DNA of 46,149 bases from Bacillus sp. SM2101 (GTDB lineage: Bacteria; Bacillota; Bacilli; Bacillales; SM2101): contig NZ_JAEUFG010000031.1 of assembly GCF_018588585.1 (NCBI RefSeq), positions 1 through 46,149 on the forward strand. Reading direction: 5' to 3'. The translations under genes and the position numbers were made by a program. Positions 8,574-18,624 of this stretch are shown here, one piece after another (within the stretch, counting starts at the first letter, position 1; each line of letters begins with the position of its first letter). The notes under the pieces were generated by a model, which was not told the DNA's origin, did not search any database, and was given only the letters and a program-made list of their open reading frames with translations.

Positions 8574-8830
8574 CCCTAAGTCATTCCTTTCATCAAAATT
8601 AATTAGCTAATCTTATATTTAGTCAATGCCTGATGTCATAAATGTGCAACTGACAGTTGTCTACATCTTATTATGGTAATGTCAATCTTTATTTTTTGGT
8701 GTTTTTAGGTTTAAGTATTGATAATTATGTTAATTAAGTAGTTTTTTTATAAATAATAGTATGAAAAAGAGGAATTTATGTGGCAGAAGTTGAAAAAAAC
8801 TCTATACACTAACTTGTAAAGGATGTTCTG

Positions 8831-10447
8831 ATGATACATAAATTCCATCGATTGAGTTTTTTTAAAAAAACACTAATCTTTTCATCAGTTTTTATCATTT
8901 TTTTAGGGACTGCAACAGCGGTAATTAGCTACCAAATACAGAAAAATGCTACAATTCAATTATTGTCTGAAAGTGCGATGAATTTATCTAATTTATGGAA
9001 GGAAACATTGGCACCAGAGGATGTTACTCTAATTAAGAGCAACCAAGAGTTAAATTCCCCTTCAAGAACTCACATTATTGACCTCTTAAATCATATTCAT
9101 GAAAACTATTCCATGTATTCAAGAGCTTACCTGTTAGATTTTGATCGTAATAATTACAATAGCTATCATGTCATTGTAGATTCAGAACATAATATACAAG
9201 GTGATCGAGAGCTCGAACACCATTTACATAATAATAAGGAATATACCAATGCATTTTCCTCAGCAATAGTAGAAAGTAAAAGTGCTGCAACAGGCTTATA
9301 TAAAGATCAAATGGGGTTATGGATCACTGCTTTTACACCAATTGTCGACGATGAGGAAAATATAATTGCAGTGTTAGCTATAGATCTAGACGCTACTGAG
9401 ATTCAAGGGGACTTGAGGAATTTACTAATATCTTTATTTATCAGTTTTGTTATTTTATTTAGTATCATCTTAAAGATTCAGCAATGGGGTTTTTCTAAGA
9501 TGATGGATCCTTTAAAACAGCTTTTTGAAGGGGTTTACCAAGTTAGTAGAGGTAACTTTGATGTAAAGCTATCATATGTAGATACTTCTGAATTAGGATA
9601 TTTAAGAGATGAATTTAATAGTATGGTTGGGCATTTACGAACGATATTTGAACGTGTTCAAGTTACAGCAGAGCATTTTGGAAAAAGAACTTATGCTACT
9701 CGACAGTTGCATGGGTTTGAAAAAGCGATAGGAGAAATTGATGAAATTATTCATCAAACGAAACTTCAGAAAGAACTACAAAGAGCTGAAAAAATGAATG
9801 CTATTGGTCAAATGGCTGCATCAGTCGCTCATGAAATTAGAAACCCGATGACGGTAGTAAAAGGTTTTCTTCAGATTTTTCTCGCGAATGAAAATATAAA
9901 GAGTCAAGAAAGAGAGTTTATTCATTTAATGATAAATGAGTTAAACAGGGCAGAAACGATTATTAATGACTATTTGTCTCTTGCTAAACCTGATGTAGGT
10001 GAATGTGAAGAAGTGAATTGTAGTGACATCGTTAAAAATGTTACTGATATTGTGAACTCATATGCTTTGATGAAAAATAATATCTCGATTATAGAACATG
10101 TAGAAGAAGGGCTTTACGTAAAAGGAAATAAAGGGGAACTGAAACAAGTGTTGCTAAATATTATGAAAAATGGCATTGAAGCAATGAAAGCAGAGGGAGA
10201 GTTATCAGTCAAATGTGTAAAAGATAGTTCATATGTACGCATTGAGATTACAGATTCTGGCATTGGAATGACTCAGGATGAGCTTGATCGCTTGGGCACA
10301 CCTTTTTATTCGTTAAAAGAGAAGGGCACAGGAATTGGTCTTATGGTATGTTATCAAATTATTGAGCAAATGAAAGGGAAAATTATAGTAGAAAGTATTA
10401 AGAATAAAGGGACCACCTTTAGCTTATATTTACCTATTGTAAACTAG
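8831..10447 (+). CDS. Sporulation-type sensor histidine kinase
   Basis: 538 residues: helix at 13-33, extracytoplasmic sensor (about 35-195) that looks like a Cache fold (FDRNNYNSYHVIVDSEH, VLAIDLDATEI), second helix at 198-215, HAMP, then HisKA with His334 in VAHEIRNPMTVVKGF, and an ATPase domain with the G2 box KGTGIGLMVCYQII. The HEIRNP(L/M)T..KGF pattern is typical of KinA-E kinases that feed the Spo0A phosphorelay. There is no adjacent response regulator, as expected for orphan phosphorelay kinases. The start ATG at 8831 follows AAAGGATG. Its signal is unknown. Confidence 0.88.
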   Translation: MIHKFHRLSFFKKTLIFSSVFIIFLGTATAVISYQIQKNATIQLLSESAMNLSNLWKETLAPEDVTLIKSNQELNSPSRTHIIDLLNHIHENYSMYSRAYLLDFDRNNYNSYHVIVDSEHNIQGDRELEHHLHNNKEYTNAFSSAIVESKSAATGLYKDQMGLWITAFTPIVDDEENIIAVLAIDLDATEIQGDLRNLLISLFISFVILFSIILKIQQWGFSKMMDPLKQLFEGVYQVSRGNFDVKLSYVDTSELGYLRDEFNSMVGHLRTIFERVQVTAEHFGKRTYATRQLHGFEKAIGEIDEIIHQTKLQKELQRAEKMNAIGQMAASVAHEIRNPMTVVKGFLQIFLANENIKSQEREFIHLMINELNRAETIINDYLSLAKPDVGECEEVNCSDIVKNVTDIVNSYALMKNNISIIEHVEEGLYVKGNKGELKQVLLNIMKNGIEAMKAEGELSVKCVKDSSYVRIEITDSGIGMTQDELDRLGTPFYSLKEKGTGIGLMVCYQIIEQMKGKIIVESIKNKGTTFSLYLPIVN

Positions 10448-10540
10448 TATCGATAAGTGTTATACAAAATAAGTAGACTGAAAGTTACTAGAGTTCTTCA
10501 ATACGGTAATTTAGCTCAGAACTAGCACTATAATTTTGTT

Positions 10541-10569
10541 AACCCCGTCTTGCAATATAGAATGGGGTT
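10541..10569 (+). terminator. Hairpin after the sensor kinase
   Basis: AACCCC (10541-10546) pairs with GGGGTT (10564-10569). The loop is long and no U-tract follows, so it is a weak candidate terminator. Confidence 0.4.
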
Positions 10570-10826
10570 ATTTGCTGTAATGTTAAGAGGGTTAATAATA
10601 CGTATGATTGTACGCGTTGAATGTATCTGGAATTTGTCGCATATTGATAACATCCATTATTTAAAACATATCTTCATAAATTCTTCATTTTTATGTAATT
10701 AAAAACTTAAGAATTACCTTGTAATATAAGACACGACAATAAGGAAATAAGGTGATAAATAGTACATATGTTATGTAACTTTTTGTGCGTATATGTCGTT
10801 TAATATTTTGTAGGTTTGAAAAAACT

Positions 10827-10870
10827 TTGACTATGCACTTCACAAAAATAATGATATTAGATATAATATC
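10827..10870 (+). promoter_or_regulatory. Candidate promoter with overlapping palindrome for the exporter operon
   Basis: TTGACT (10827-10832) could be a -35 box, with TAATGA (10849-10854) as a weak -10. Directly overlapping is the palindrome GATATTA-GATA-TAATATC (10853-10870), a plausible repressor operator. It lies 70 bases before the first start codon of the operon. Confidence 0.4.
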
Positions 10871-10939
10871 ACTGTACTATGAGTAGTAATACAGAAAACA
10901 CAAAAAGAGAAATTAGATTTTGTTAAGGAGAGGGAAGCA

Positions 10940-13351
10940 TTGAAGATAAAGCGATATATATTAGTATTACTATTATTACTAGTAGGTAGTGTCTTATTTA
11001 CAGAAACAGCTTTAGCAGCTAACGACTTAAAGGTTGATGTTTCATATGGTTTTGACAAAAAGGTTCAAAGGGGACGAGGCTTTCCAGTAACCATTACGTT
11101 ATCAAACGAAAATGAGAAAGCGGTAAGTGGAGATTTAGTAATTGTTTCTGAAACTAATCGCAAAGTCGGTAATACTGTTATCCATGTGGAGCTTGCCAAA
11201 GGTGAAACAAAAAAAATTCAAACTTCAATTTCAGGACTTGAGGAAAATTTAGTACGTATGCAAACCTCAAATAAAGAATCATTAATTAAATTTTATGAGG
11301 GAAGCTGGGAAGATAACAAAGAAGTTGAGTTAATTGGTAATAAAAATCTTGAGCCGATCAATTTAAATGAAAGTCGTTTAGTTTTAGGTGTGTTATCTGA
11401 CTCGCCGGACTCACTGAATTTTTTAAAGCTTACAAAGTATAATGGTGAAGTTGTAGAGGTACTGAATATACAAGAAGATGAACTACCTAATGAAGAGCTA
11501 GGCTTACAAGTGTTTGATGTACTCGTTATTAATGATTTTCAAGTGACGTCTTTATCAACACAAAGGCAACAGGCTATAAAAAATTGGGTGAATAGTGGGG
11601 GACATTTAATTATTGGGAGTGTACCGAATATAGCCACCCAGCTAGGGGAAGTAGGTAATTTATTACCACTTCAAGTTACGAATGAACAATTTATTGATCA
11701 GTTTGCTTTTTTACAGCAGTATGGTGGAGATGATTTGCCGACATTAACCAATATTCCTATTATGACTGGAGATTTAGTAGATAAAACGAAGGTAGTATTT
11801 TCTGATAACTCATTACCTATCACTTTAAATAAAGATGTTGGTAGTGGTGAAATAACTCAATTTACTTTTAACATAGGAGCAGAAAGTTTAAGTAATTGGA
11901 GTGGATATGCAAATTGGTGGGACGATGTCTTTGCAAAGCTTGTAGAAAAGAATTATGATAAAAACTATTTCCATTATGATTTATCAGAAATTGCAGAGAT
12001 ATTCCATTCATCAGCTATACCGTTAAATATATTGATACTTACTTTTGCTATCTACTTATTAGTAATCATCCCTGTTCTATATATTATTCTACGAAAAGTT
12101 GATCAACGGGAAAAAGCTTGGATTATCATTCCAACAATTTCTATTCTAGTGACTGTGTCAATATTTTTCGTCGGAGCGAAGGATCGTTTAGGTAGTGTAA
12201 AAGTAAATGAGGTAAGTATATTAGCTATCGATGAACAAGGTGTTGGTAACGGATTGGGAGTTGTTACATTCTTATCCAACAATGGTGGTGATTATACCCT
12301 TACTTCAAAGTCTGAATCGTATCAACCTATTCCAATATTAAACCGTTATTCTGACTCAATTGATGTCATTGAAAATTTTGCTATGGTTGAAAGTAGTCAA
12401 GGTAAGACAGCACTTACTTATAATGACGTTGAATATTGGTCTTTACGCTCAGCGACGGGAAATATTACAAATGAGCCTATAGGCAAAATTGATGTGAAGC
12501 TTCAAGTAGAAAATGGGAAATTAGTAGGGTCATTAAACAACCAATTAGATTTGGATTTGCAGGAAGTGTATTTAGTCGCTGGTAGCCATGCTTATGATCT
12601 AGGAAATATTAAGCGAGGTACCACAACGGATATATCACTGGATATAAAATCAAATAATTTGGCTAACGTAGTAGCTGGTCCAACACATTCTGGTGCATTG
12701 TCTGCCTTTCCAGGAATGGACATTTGGGGTGGGGAAATAGAAAAGAATGACTTAGAGAATTGGAGAAAATATCGTTTATTATCAACAGCCATAAGTGATA
12801 GATATTCTTTAGCAAAACATAATCAGCCTCTTCTAGTCGCTTTTACAAACGACTCAATTACTGATATATCAATAAAGGATAAAAAATCAGTTAATAATGC
12901 ATTGAACCTATTAATGCAAAATGTAGAAATAGATACTGTAGGTGTAGGAGAATTTTTGCTACCTGAAGGAACTATTATACCAAGTGTCTCAGTTGAGGAG
13001 GGACAAAATGGTCGAGTAGTTGACAATGGTTTGGAGTACGGTGAAGACTGGATCTATATGGAAAAAGGTAAATATTTGATATCTTATCAAATTCCTTCAT
13101 CCATAACAGCAAAAGATTCATCACTTTCCAGCTTGAAAATTAGCTTAAATCGTGAAGCATCTGGTGCATATAGCTTATTGAATAATGTCACAGGTGAATC
13201 GGTTGAATTGTCAGGTAAACAGCTCTTTAACTTTAAAGAAAATGTCAACGAGTTTGTTAATGAAAATGGCATAATAACTATAAAATTAGAAGTATCGGAC
13301 CATCAAGATATTCGTGTGCCTACTATTTCAGTTGAGGGGGAAATCAAATGA
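10940..13351 (+). CDS. Secreted/membrane protein of the ABC-MoxR-VWA operon (GldG-like role)
   Basis: 803 residues starting at TTG, with ribosome site AAGGAG (10925-10930). A signal peptide (KIKRYILVLLLLLVGS, cleavage after ALA near residue 27) leads a large extracellular beta-rich part. A Rossmann-like segment (about 145-225: VLGVLSDSPDSL, DVLVINDF, IKNWVNSGGHLIIG) resembles the glutamine-amidotransferase-like fold used in ABC-associated proteins. Two transmembrane helices (about 358-381 and 392-412) separate it from a second extracellular portion. The stop overlaps the ABC ATPase start by 4 bases (ATGA). In Bacteroidetes, GldG with a similar auxiliary domain partners the GldA/GldF ABC transporter; I infer an analogous role, not homology. 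Confidence 0.75.
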   Translation: MKIKRYILVLLLLLVGSVLFTETALAANDLKVDVSYGFDKKVQRGRGFPVTITLSNENEKAVSGDLVIVSETNRKVGNTVIHVELAKGETKKIQTSISGLEENLVRMQTSNKESLIKFYEGSWEDNKEVELIGNKNLEPINLNESRLVLGVLSDSPDSLNFLKLTKYNGEVVEVLNIQEDELPNEELGLQVFDVLVINDFQVTSLSTQRQQAIKNWVNSGGHLIIGSVPNIATQLGEVGNLLPLQVTNEQFIDQFAFLQQYGGDDLPTLTNIPIMTGDLVDKTKVVFSDNSLPITLNKDVGSGEITQFTFNIGAESLSNWSGYANWWDDVFAKLVEKNYDKNYFHYDLSEIAEIFHSSAIPLNILILTFAIYLLVIIPVLYIILRKVDQREKAWIIIPTISILVTVSIFFVGAKDRLGSVKVNEVSILAIDEQGVGNGLGVVTFLSNNGGDYTLTSKSESYQPIPILNRYSDSIDVIENFAMVESSQGKTALTYNDVEYWSLRSATGNITNEPIGKIDVKLQVENGKLVGSLNNQLDLDLQEVYLVAGSHAYDLGNIKRGTTTDISLDIKSNNLANVVAGPTHSGALSAFPGMDIWGGEIEKNDLENWRKYRLLSTAISDRYSLAKHNQPLLVAFTNDSITDISIKDKKSVNNALNLLMQNVEIDTVGVGEFLLPEGTIIPSVSVEEGQNGRVVDNGLEYGEDWIYMEKGKYLISYQIPSSITAKDSSLSSLKISLNREASGAYSLLNNVTGESVELSGKQLFNFKENVNEFVNENGIITIKLEVSDHQDIRVPTISVEGEIK

Positions 13352-14280
13352 TAGAAACAATTAACTTAACGAAAAGATATGGTTCCTTTACCGCACTTGA
13401 TTCATTAAACCTCAATGTAAAAGAAGGTACTGTATTTGGGTTTGTAGGTCACAACGGTGCTGGTAAATCAACTACTTTTTCGATCTTGGCAACATTAATG
13501 GCACCAACATCTGGAACAGCATATGTAAACGGTTATGACGTGACGAAGGATCCAAAAAATGTTAGAAAGTCAATAGGGTATATGCCAGACTTTTTTGGGG
13601 TCTATGATCAATTCAAAACAATCGAATATTTACATTTTTATGGTGGTAGTTATGGCATTCCAGAACGTGAAAGAAACGTGCTCATACCACAGCTATTAGA
13701 ACTGGTCAATTTATCACATAAAAAGGATTCGTATGTGGATGTGCTATCAAGAGGAATGAAACAAAGGCTTTGCCTCGCTCGTGCTTTAATTCATGATCCA
13801 AAATTGCTAATTTTGGATGAACCTGCATCAGGGTTAGACCCTCGTGCAAGAATTGAAATGCGTGAGATTTTAAAAGAGCTAAAGAACATGGGTAAAACGA
13901 TTATTATTTCTTCTCACATTTTACCAGAGCTTGCTGAGATGTGTGATGAAATTGGGGTAATTGACAGCGGAAAGCTTGTAGCGACAGGATCAGTCGCTCA
14001 AATACAAAAACAATTACAAGCAAATAAAGTAATTAATGTAAAATTAGTAGATGATATGGCAAAAGCTTATGCGTTTTTTGAAGACCAACAGTTTGTTACA
14101 AATCTTCACAGGAACGAAAGGTTTGAAAATGTTTTATCATTTGCCTTTTCAGGGGATGATCAGGAACAAACGAACTTATTAAAAAAAGCGTTGTCTGAGA
14201 ACCTTCTTATTCTTTCATTTAGTGAAGAAGATTCTAACCTGGAAGATATTTTCCTAGAAATCACGAGAGAGGTAGAGTGA
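13348..14280 (+). CDS. ABC transporter ATP-binding protein (GldA/CcmA-like)
   Basis: 310 residues. Walker A GHNGAGKST (34-42), Q-loop region IGYMPDFFGVYDQF, signature LSRGMKQRL, Walker B LLILDEPASGLDP and the H-loop SSHIL are all intact, so it should hydrolyse ATP. A C-terminal extension of about 90 residues follows, as in ABC-2 exporter subunits. It overlaps the preceding gene by 4 bases and the next gene starts within a few bases, so the three form one transporter. The substrate is unknown. Confidence 0.93.
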   Translation: MIETINLTKRYGSFTALDSLNLNVKEGTVFGFVGHNGAGKSTTFSILATLMAPTSGTAYVNGYDVTKDPKNVRKSIGYMPDFFGVYDQFKTIEYLHFYGGSYGIPERERNVLIPQLLELVNLSHKKDSYVDVLSRGMKQRLCLARALIHDPKLLILDEPASGLDPRARIEMREILKELKNMGKTIIISSHILPELAEMCDEIGVIDSGKLVATGSVAQIQKQLQANKVINVKLVDDMAKAYAFFEDQQFVTNLHRNERFENVLSFAFSGDDQEQTNLLKKALSENLLILSFSEEDSNLEDIFLEITREVE

Positions 14281-14282
14281 CA

Positions 14283-15134
14283 ATGAGAAGCCTATTAATT
14301 AATCCAGTGTTAAATAAGGAGATTAAACTCCGTTTTCGTTCATTTAAAAGCTTCCTTGGCATTTTATTCTATCTATTAGTTTTAGGAGGAATTGCACTAG
14401 GATATATTTATTTAGATAGTTCAAACTCTCCAGGCGGAATTGTTAAGCCGAATGAAAGTCAAGAAATGTTTATGATCATATCAGTTCTACAATTGGGGCT
14501 CATATTATTTATGACCCCTGGGTTAACGGCAGGTACCATTAGTGGTGAACGTGAAAGACAAACATTAAACATCTTGTTAACGACACAGCAATCTTCAACG
14601 AGTATTATCGTTAGCAAGCTGGTTTCTTCATTGGCGTACTTGTTCTTAATCATTTTTTCATCACTGCCATTATATAGTATCGTCTTCCTATTTGGTGGGG
14701 TGTCACCGAATACTTTAATATCAGTATTTGTCATTTATTTACTAACGATAGTAACTGTAGGGAGTATAGGTATTTTATGTTCTACACTTATTCGTAAAAC
14801 AATCGTATCAATGATTGTTACGTATGGTGTTATGTTATTTCTTACAGCTGGTACAGCAGCGATTATGTTATTTTCTTTTCAAATGACTGGATATTCATAT
14901 AATGCCAATCCTCAACCAACAAATGTTGTTGCATATATATGTGGAATGTTTAACCCATTTGCGGTGATCCTTGCTGAACTTGAACCGAACGCAGCAAATG
15001 AATTTGCTGATATGACAAATATTGATTTTTCATTATTCATTAGTTTTACATTTTCCTATTTAATCATTACAGTTATATGTTTACTAATCAGCATTAAGAA
15101 GCTTCGCCCAAAAATGAAACCGAAGAGAGGGTGA
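14283..15134 (+). CDS. ABC-2 type permease (GldF-like)
   Basis: About 283 residues with six hydrophobic segments, the first at about 20-42 and the last just before a basic tail (KKLRPKMKPKRG). The short cytoplasmic N-terminus NPVLNKEIKLRFRSFKS and the loop GTISGERERQTLNILLTT are typical of ABC-2 permeases (the R-E-R coupling loop). ATG 14283 has better spacing from GAGAGGT than GTG 14277; the GTG overlaps the stop of the ATPase gene. It is the partner of that ATPase. Confidence 0.88.
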   Translation: MRSLLINPVLNKEIKLRFRSFKSFLGILFYLLVLGGIALGYIYLDSSNSPGGIVKPNESQEMFMIISVLQLGLILFMTPGLTAGTISGERERQTLNILLTTQQSSTSIIVSKLVSSLAYLFLIIFSSLPLYSIVFLFGGVSPNTLISVFVIYLLTIVTVGSIGILCSTLIRKTIVSMIVTYGVMLFLTAGTAAIMLFSFQMTGYSYNANPQPTNVVAYICGMFNPFAVILAELEPNAANEFADMTNIDFSLFISFTFSYLIITVICLLISIKKLRPKMKPKRG

Positions 15135-15138
15135 TAAA

Positions 15139-16731
15139 GTGGAAGAAAAACAGAAGTTCTTTTCTTTTCTCAAAGTTCTTAAAAAGAAATTGCTCAAGGA
15201 ACATGTGAGTACCAACCTTCATTATGTGTTTGTCGCGGTAGCTAGTATATTCTTTTTCCTAGCTATCGCATCGAGGTTTATCATAATACTTCACCCTATA
15301 ATGATCGCTTTGGCCATAAGTGTTGTTGCTATCATAACATCAGTTATATTAACTGTTAAAAACAGACCTAAAGATCAAGTTGCAGCAGAACTTTATGATG
15401 AATATGTCGGTGAAGATCGTGTGCAAACAGCCTTGTCGTATATAAATGATGAATCGATTATTAGTCAATTGCAACGACGTGATACTTTATCACATATGAA
15501 AAAGGAACATCAACAAGTAGAAACGAGGAAACTGTCTTTATTTCATGGCAAGAAGATTGTTATTTCGGTAATGTTGGCGGTATGTACTACATTATCACTC
15601 ATGTTTCCTAATGATGTCATGGAGAGTGCAAAGCTTGAACAGATCGATAAGCAAATAACTAAAGAAACAAAAAAAGAGATTGAAAAAATCAACAAGCCAG
15701 ATGATAAAAAGTTAGCAAAAGACGTTGATGATCTAAAAAAACAACTGTCAACTCCGAAAGATAGTAAGGAATTGCTAGCTGATTTACAGGCCCAGGAAGC
15801 AAAGCTAGCGAATAAGAAAGAAAAAGCCTTAAAGCAACAGCAGTTATTACAAAAGATTCAACAAAATATAAATCAATCTAGCTTGAACCAATTGTCTGCT
15901 GCACTTTCAGAGCAAAATAAACAAAAATTACAAGAAGCGCTTGAAAAGTTAAAGAAGGACCTTAACGGGCTACCTAAAAATGATAAAGAAGCAATAGAAT
16001 CTGTGCTTGCAGAAACTACTGGGCAACAGCCAGACTTGGAACAGCTTTCGGCAGAACAACTAAATGAATTATTGGCAAACCTTGAACAACAATTAAATGA
16101 TGCATTTGCTGAAGCTAACTCACTGCAAGAGCTTGATGAGCTACAACAACAACTACAGCAGACAGCAGCATCACTACAACAGCAAATGGCTAATGCTGGT
16201 TTAGGGACACCTTCTCAACTGGCCTTACAACAAAATAACAGTGCTTCAACGACTGCAACAAATAGTCAAAGTGGAACGAACAGTAGCAACCAATCACAAT
16301 CAGGTAATAATCAAGGAGACGGCTCAGGCTCAGGTTCAGGGTCGGGCTCAGGTTCAGGGTCGGGATCAGGTTCAGGGTCGGGCTCAGGTTCAGGTTCAGG
16401 TTCAGGGTCGGGATCAGGCTCAGGTGGAACAGGCTCAGGTGCAGGTGGATCTGGAGCTGGATTTGGTCAAGGATCTCGTGAACTAACAATACCTGAGTAT
16501 TTGAACGGTACTAATACGATTGAGAATGACTTTAGCGAATTGGGTAAAGGTAGTAGTGAACAGTCTGAGAGTCAGGGCCCAATTTTAAATGGTACGTTAC
16601 GTCCGTATGAGGAAGTTTATGGAGAATATGCACAATCATATAGAGAGAGTATTGATCGCTCAGATTTACCATCGTATTTAGAAGAAGTTGTGAAGGATTA
16701 TTTCACAGAAATAGATCCAGGGGAGGAGTAA
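15139..16731 (+). CDS. Membrane protein with coiled coil and Gly-Ser repeat linker
   Basis: 530 residues in four parts. (1) Hydrophobic helices at about 24-70 and 136-153. (2) A long Lys/Glu/Gln-rich region (about 160-350) with strong coiled-coil character and many Gln repeats. (3) A Ser/Asn/Gln stretch running into 17 consecutive Gly-Ser dipeptides (residues 395-428). (4) A C-terminal segment with RPYEEVYGEYAQSYRESI and LEEVVKDYFTEIDP, which resembles the tail of membrane proteins found in other MoxR/VWA loci. The GTG start at 15139 follows GAGAGGGTG, and the gene stops 4 bases before moxR. The function is unknown; the build suggests a membrane-anchored scaffold. Confidence 0.75.
   Translation: MEEKQKFFSFLKVLKKKLLKEHVSTNLHYVFVAVASIFFFLAIASRFIIILHPIMIALAISVVAIITSVILTVKNRPKDQVAAELYDEYVGEDRVQTALSYINDESIISQLQRRDTLSHMKKEHQQVETRKLSLFHGKKIVISVMLAVCTTLSLMFPNDVMESAKLEQIDKQITKETKKEIEKINKPDDKKLAKDVDDLKKQLSTPKDSKELLADLQAQEAKLANKKEKALKQQQLLQKIQQNINQSSLNQLSAALSEQNKQKLQEALEKLKKDLNGLPKNDKEAIESVLAETTGQQPDLEQLSAEQLNELLANLEQQLNDAFAEANSLQELDELQQQLQQTAASLQQQMANAGLGTPSQLALQQNNSASTTATNSQSGTNSSNQSQSGNNQGDGSGSGSGSGSGSGSGSGSGSGSGSGSGSGSGSGSGGTGSGAGGSGAGFGQGSRELTIPEYLNGTNTIENDFSELGKGSSEQSESQGPILNGTLRPYEEVYGEYAQSYRESIDRSDLPSYLEEVVKDYFTEIDPGEE
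16321..16422 (+). repeat. In-frame (Gly-Ser)n hexanucleotide tract
   Basis: Seventeen tandem 6-bp units of the type GGNTCN encode Gly-Ser. The units vary only at wobble positions and form higher-order 12- and 24-bp repeats. Because the unit is 6 bp, slippage changes linker length without changing frame. Confidence 0.95.
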
Positions 16732-16735
16732 AATC

Positions 16736-17743
16736 GTGATAGAATTAGCACAAAAAGAGCAACAATTACAAGCAGTTGCAGATAAGATTTCAAAATCTAA
16801 ACTAGAGATTTCTAAATTTATAGTAGGGCAAGAGGACGTGGTTGACCAAGTATTATGGACGATTTTTGCTGGTGGACACGCATTGTTAGAGGGGTTACCC
16901 GGACTTGGAAAAACGATGCTTATTCGAACAATTTCTGAGGTTATGAACTTGGATTTTTCAAGAATCCAGTTCACTCCAGATTTAATGCCTTCTGACATTA
17001 CTGGGACAATGATGTTAGAGCCTAACGAGCATGGAAAGCAAAACTTTGTTTTTCACGAAGGTCCAGTTTTTGCGAATATTGTCTTAGCTGATGAAATTAA
17101 CCGTGCAACACCTAAGACTCAAAGCTCTCTGCTTGAGGCCATGGCTGAAAAAACAGTAACTGTTATGGGTGATACGAAAAAATTAGCAGAGCCCTTTTTT
17201 GTTCTTGCGACCCAAAACCCGTTGGATACTGAAGGTACGTATCCATTACCAGAAGCACAAATGGATCGATTTTTATTGAAAATTAACGTCGATTACCCTA
17301 CGAAAGAACAACTGAAGGAAATTATCAAAAAGACAACAACAACGACAACACCATCATTACAAAAAGTGATCAATCGTGATGATATAGTTGAAATCCAAAA
17401 TCTTGCTAAAGAGATACTTGTTAGTGACGATGTGTTAGAATTTGCAACCAATATCATCGTTGCAAGTCACCCTACGAATGATTCTTCACCAGAGATGATA
17501 AGAAAGTTTGTTCGTTATGGCTCAGGGCCTCGTGGGTTACAAAGTATGATACAAATCGGCAAGGTGCATGCGTTAAGTAATAGTAGAGTTCATCTTTCAA
17601 AAGGAGATATTAAAAAGTGTGCGAAAGCTGTTTTACGGCATCGGCTATTTTTAAATTTTGAAGGTGAAGCGGCCGGTATTAGTACAGATACCATCATTGA
17701 AGAATTAATTACAACTGTTGAGCAAAGCGTGAATAAAAAATGA
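16736..17743 (+). CDS. MoxR-family AAA+ ATPase
   Basis: 335 residues. Walker A GLPGLGKT (53-60), Walker B with VLADEINRATPK, sensor ATQNPLDTEGTYPLPEAQMDRF and the arginine-containing lid segment are all present. MoxR ATPases act as chaperones that assemble or activate partner proteins with VWA domains; partners follow in this operon. The start is GTG 16736 after GGGGAGGAG. The stop overlaps the DUF58 start (ATGA at 17740). Confidence 0.94.
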   Translation: MIELAQKEQQLQAVADKISKSKLEISKFIVGQEDVVDQVLWTIFAGGHALLEGLPGLGKTMLIRTISEVMNLDFSRIQFTPDLMPSDITGTMMLEPNEHGKQNFVFHEGPVFANIVLADEINRATPKTQSSLLEAMAEKTVTVMGDTKKLAEPFFVLATQNPLDTEGTYPLPEAQMDRFLLKINVDYPTKEQLKEIIKKTTTTTTPSLQKVINRDDIVEIQNLAKEILVSDDVLEFATNIIVASHPTNDSSPEMIRKFVRYGSGPRGLQSMIQIGKVHALSNSRVHLSKGDIKKCAKAVLRHRLFLNFEGEAAGISTDTIIEELITTVEQSVNKK

Positions 17744-18615
17744 CCAAAATTTTAGACAGTGCTTTATTAATGCGTCTTAAAAAGCATCGAATTCAATCAA
17801 AACGACAAAAGCGTGGCTTCCAACAAGGAGCAAGAAGATCAATGAAACAAGGGCAATCATTGGACTTTTCGGATTATCGTCAATATCAGCCAGGTGATGA
17901 CTTGCGACAAATTGATTGGAATATATATGCACGTACAAACAAGCATTATATTAAGAGATTTTTAGATGAACAAGAATTAGTTATTTCTTTATATTTAGAT
18001 TGTTCAAAATCAATGAATCTAATTGACGAAAAATGGCTTTTGGCTAAAAGGTTAGCAGCTACACTTGGATATATGTCATTAAGTCATGATGATAGAGTTG
18101 GGATTTTTCCAGTATGTTCTACGGACTCTCCGTTTTTTTATAAAAAAGGGAGAGCATATGCTAACAAGGCTGCTTTTTATATAAGTGAGTTAGCAAATAG
18201 TGTATCAGAACAAACTACATTTTCGCAAAGTATTACTACAAACATCGTTCCTAAATCAGGTGTGAGCATCATCATAAGTGACTTTTTAGAGCCACTAGAT
18301 GATATAAAGGCTGCTCTTAAAAAAATTCAGGCGAATAGACAGGAATTATATGTAATTCAATTATTAACGGAAGAAGAAACTAATCCAAACTATCAAGGTG
18401 ATTTAAAATTAATAGATAGTGAGATGAATCAACAAATGAATGTTTCAATGTTACCTTCAATTAAAAGAAATTATGTGAACCGTGTAAACCAACATACTGA
18501 GGATCTAGAGCAATTTTGCTTTGATCGTGGAATTGGTTTTATAAGATGTTCTACAAACGAAACAATTGAAGAAATTATTTTTGAATCGTTGATGCCAAAA
18601 GGTTGGATTGTGTGA
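17740..18615 (+). CDS. DUF58 family protein
   Basis: 291 residues. The DUF58 core YRQYQPGDDLRQIDWNIYARTNKHYIKRF (written here in part as QYQPGDDLRQIDWN) is at about 47-73, and a VWA-like fold follows with a metal-site motif DCSKS (87-91). DUF58 proteins nearly always sit beside MoxR, as here with a 4-base overlap, and are thought to be MoxR clients. No transmembrane helix is seen, so it is probably cytoplasmic or membrane-associated through partners. Confidence 0.92.
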   Translation: MTKILDSALLMRLKKHRIQSKRQKRGFQQGARRSMKQGQSLDFSDYRQYQPGDDLRQIDWNIYARTNKHYIKRFLDEQELVISLYLDCSKSMNLIDEKWLLAKRLAATLGYMSLSHDDRVGIFPVCSTDSPFFYKKGRAYANKAAFYISELANSVSEQTTFSQSITTNIVPKSGVSIIISDFLEPLDDIKAALKKIQANRQELYVIQLLTEEETNPNYQGDLKLIDSEMNQQMNVSMLPSIKRNYVNRVNQHTEDLEQFCFDRGIGFIRCSTNETIEEIIFESLMPKGWIV

Positions 18616-18624
18616 GGTGAGTAG

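Larger units (their letters stand above)
10448..10939. other. Intergenic region before the ABC-MoxR-VWA operon
   Basis: It holds a GC-rich hairpin (10541-10569) and a promoter/palindrome region (10827-10870). I see no gene in the remainder. Confidence 0.5.

Noticed and set aside
16190..16489. Long frames on both strands opposite the Gly-Ser tract
   Set aside because: They are shadows created by the low-complexity repeat, without ribosome sites.
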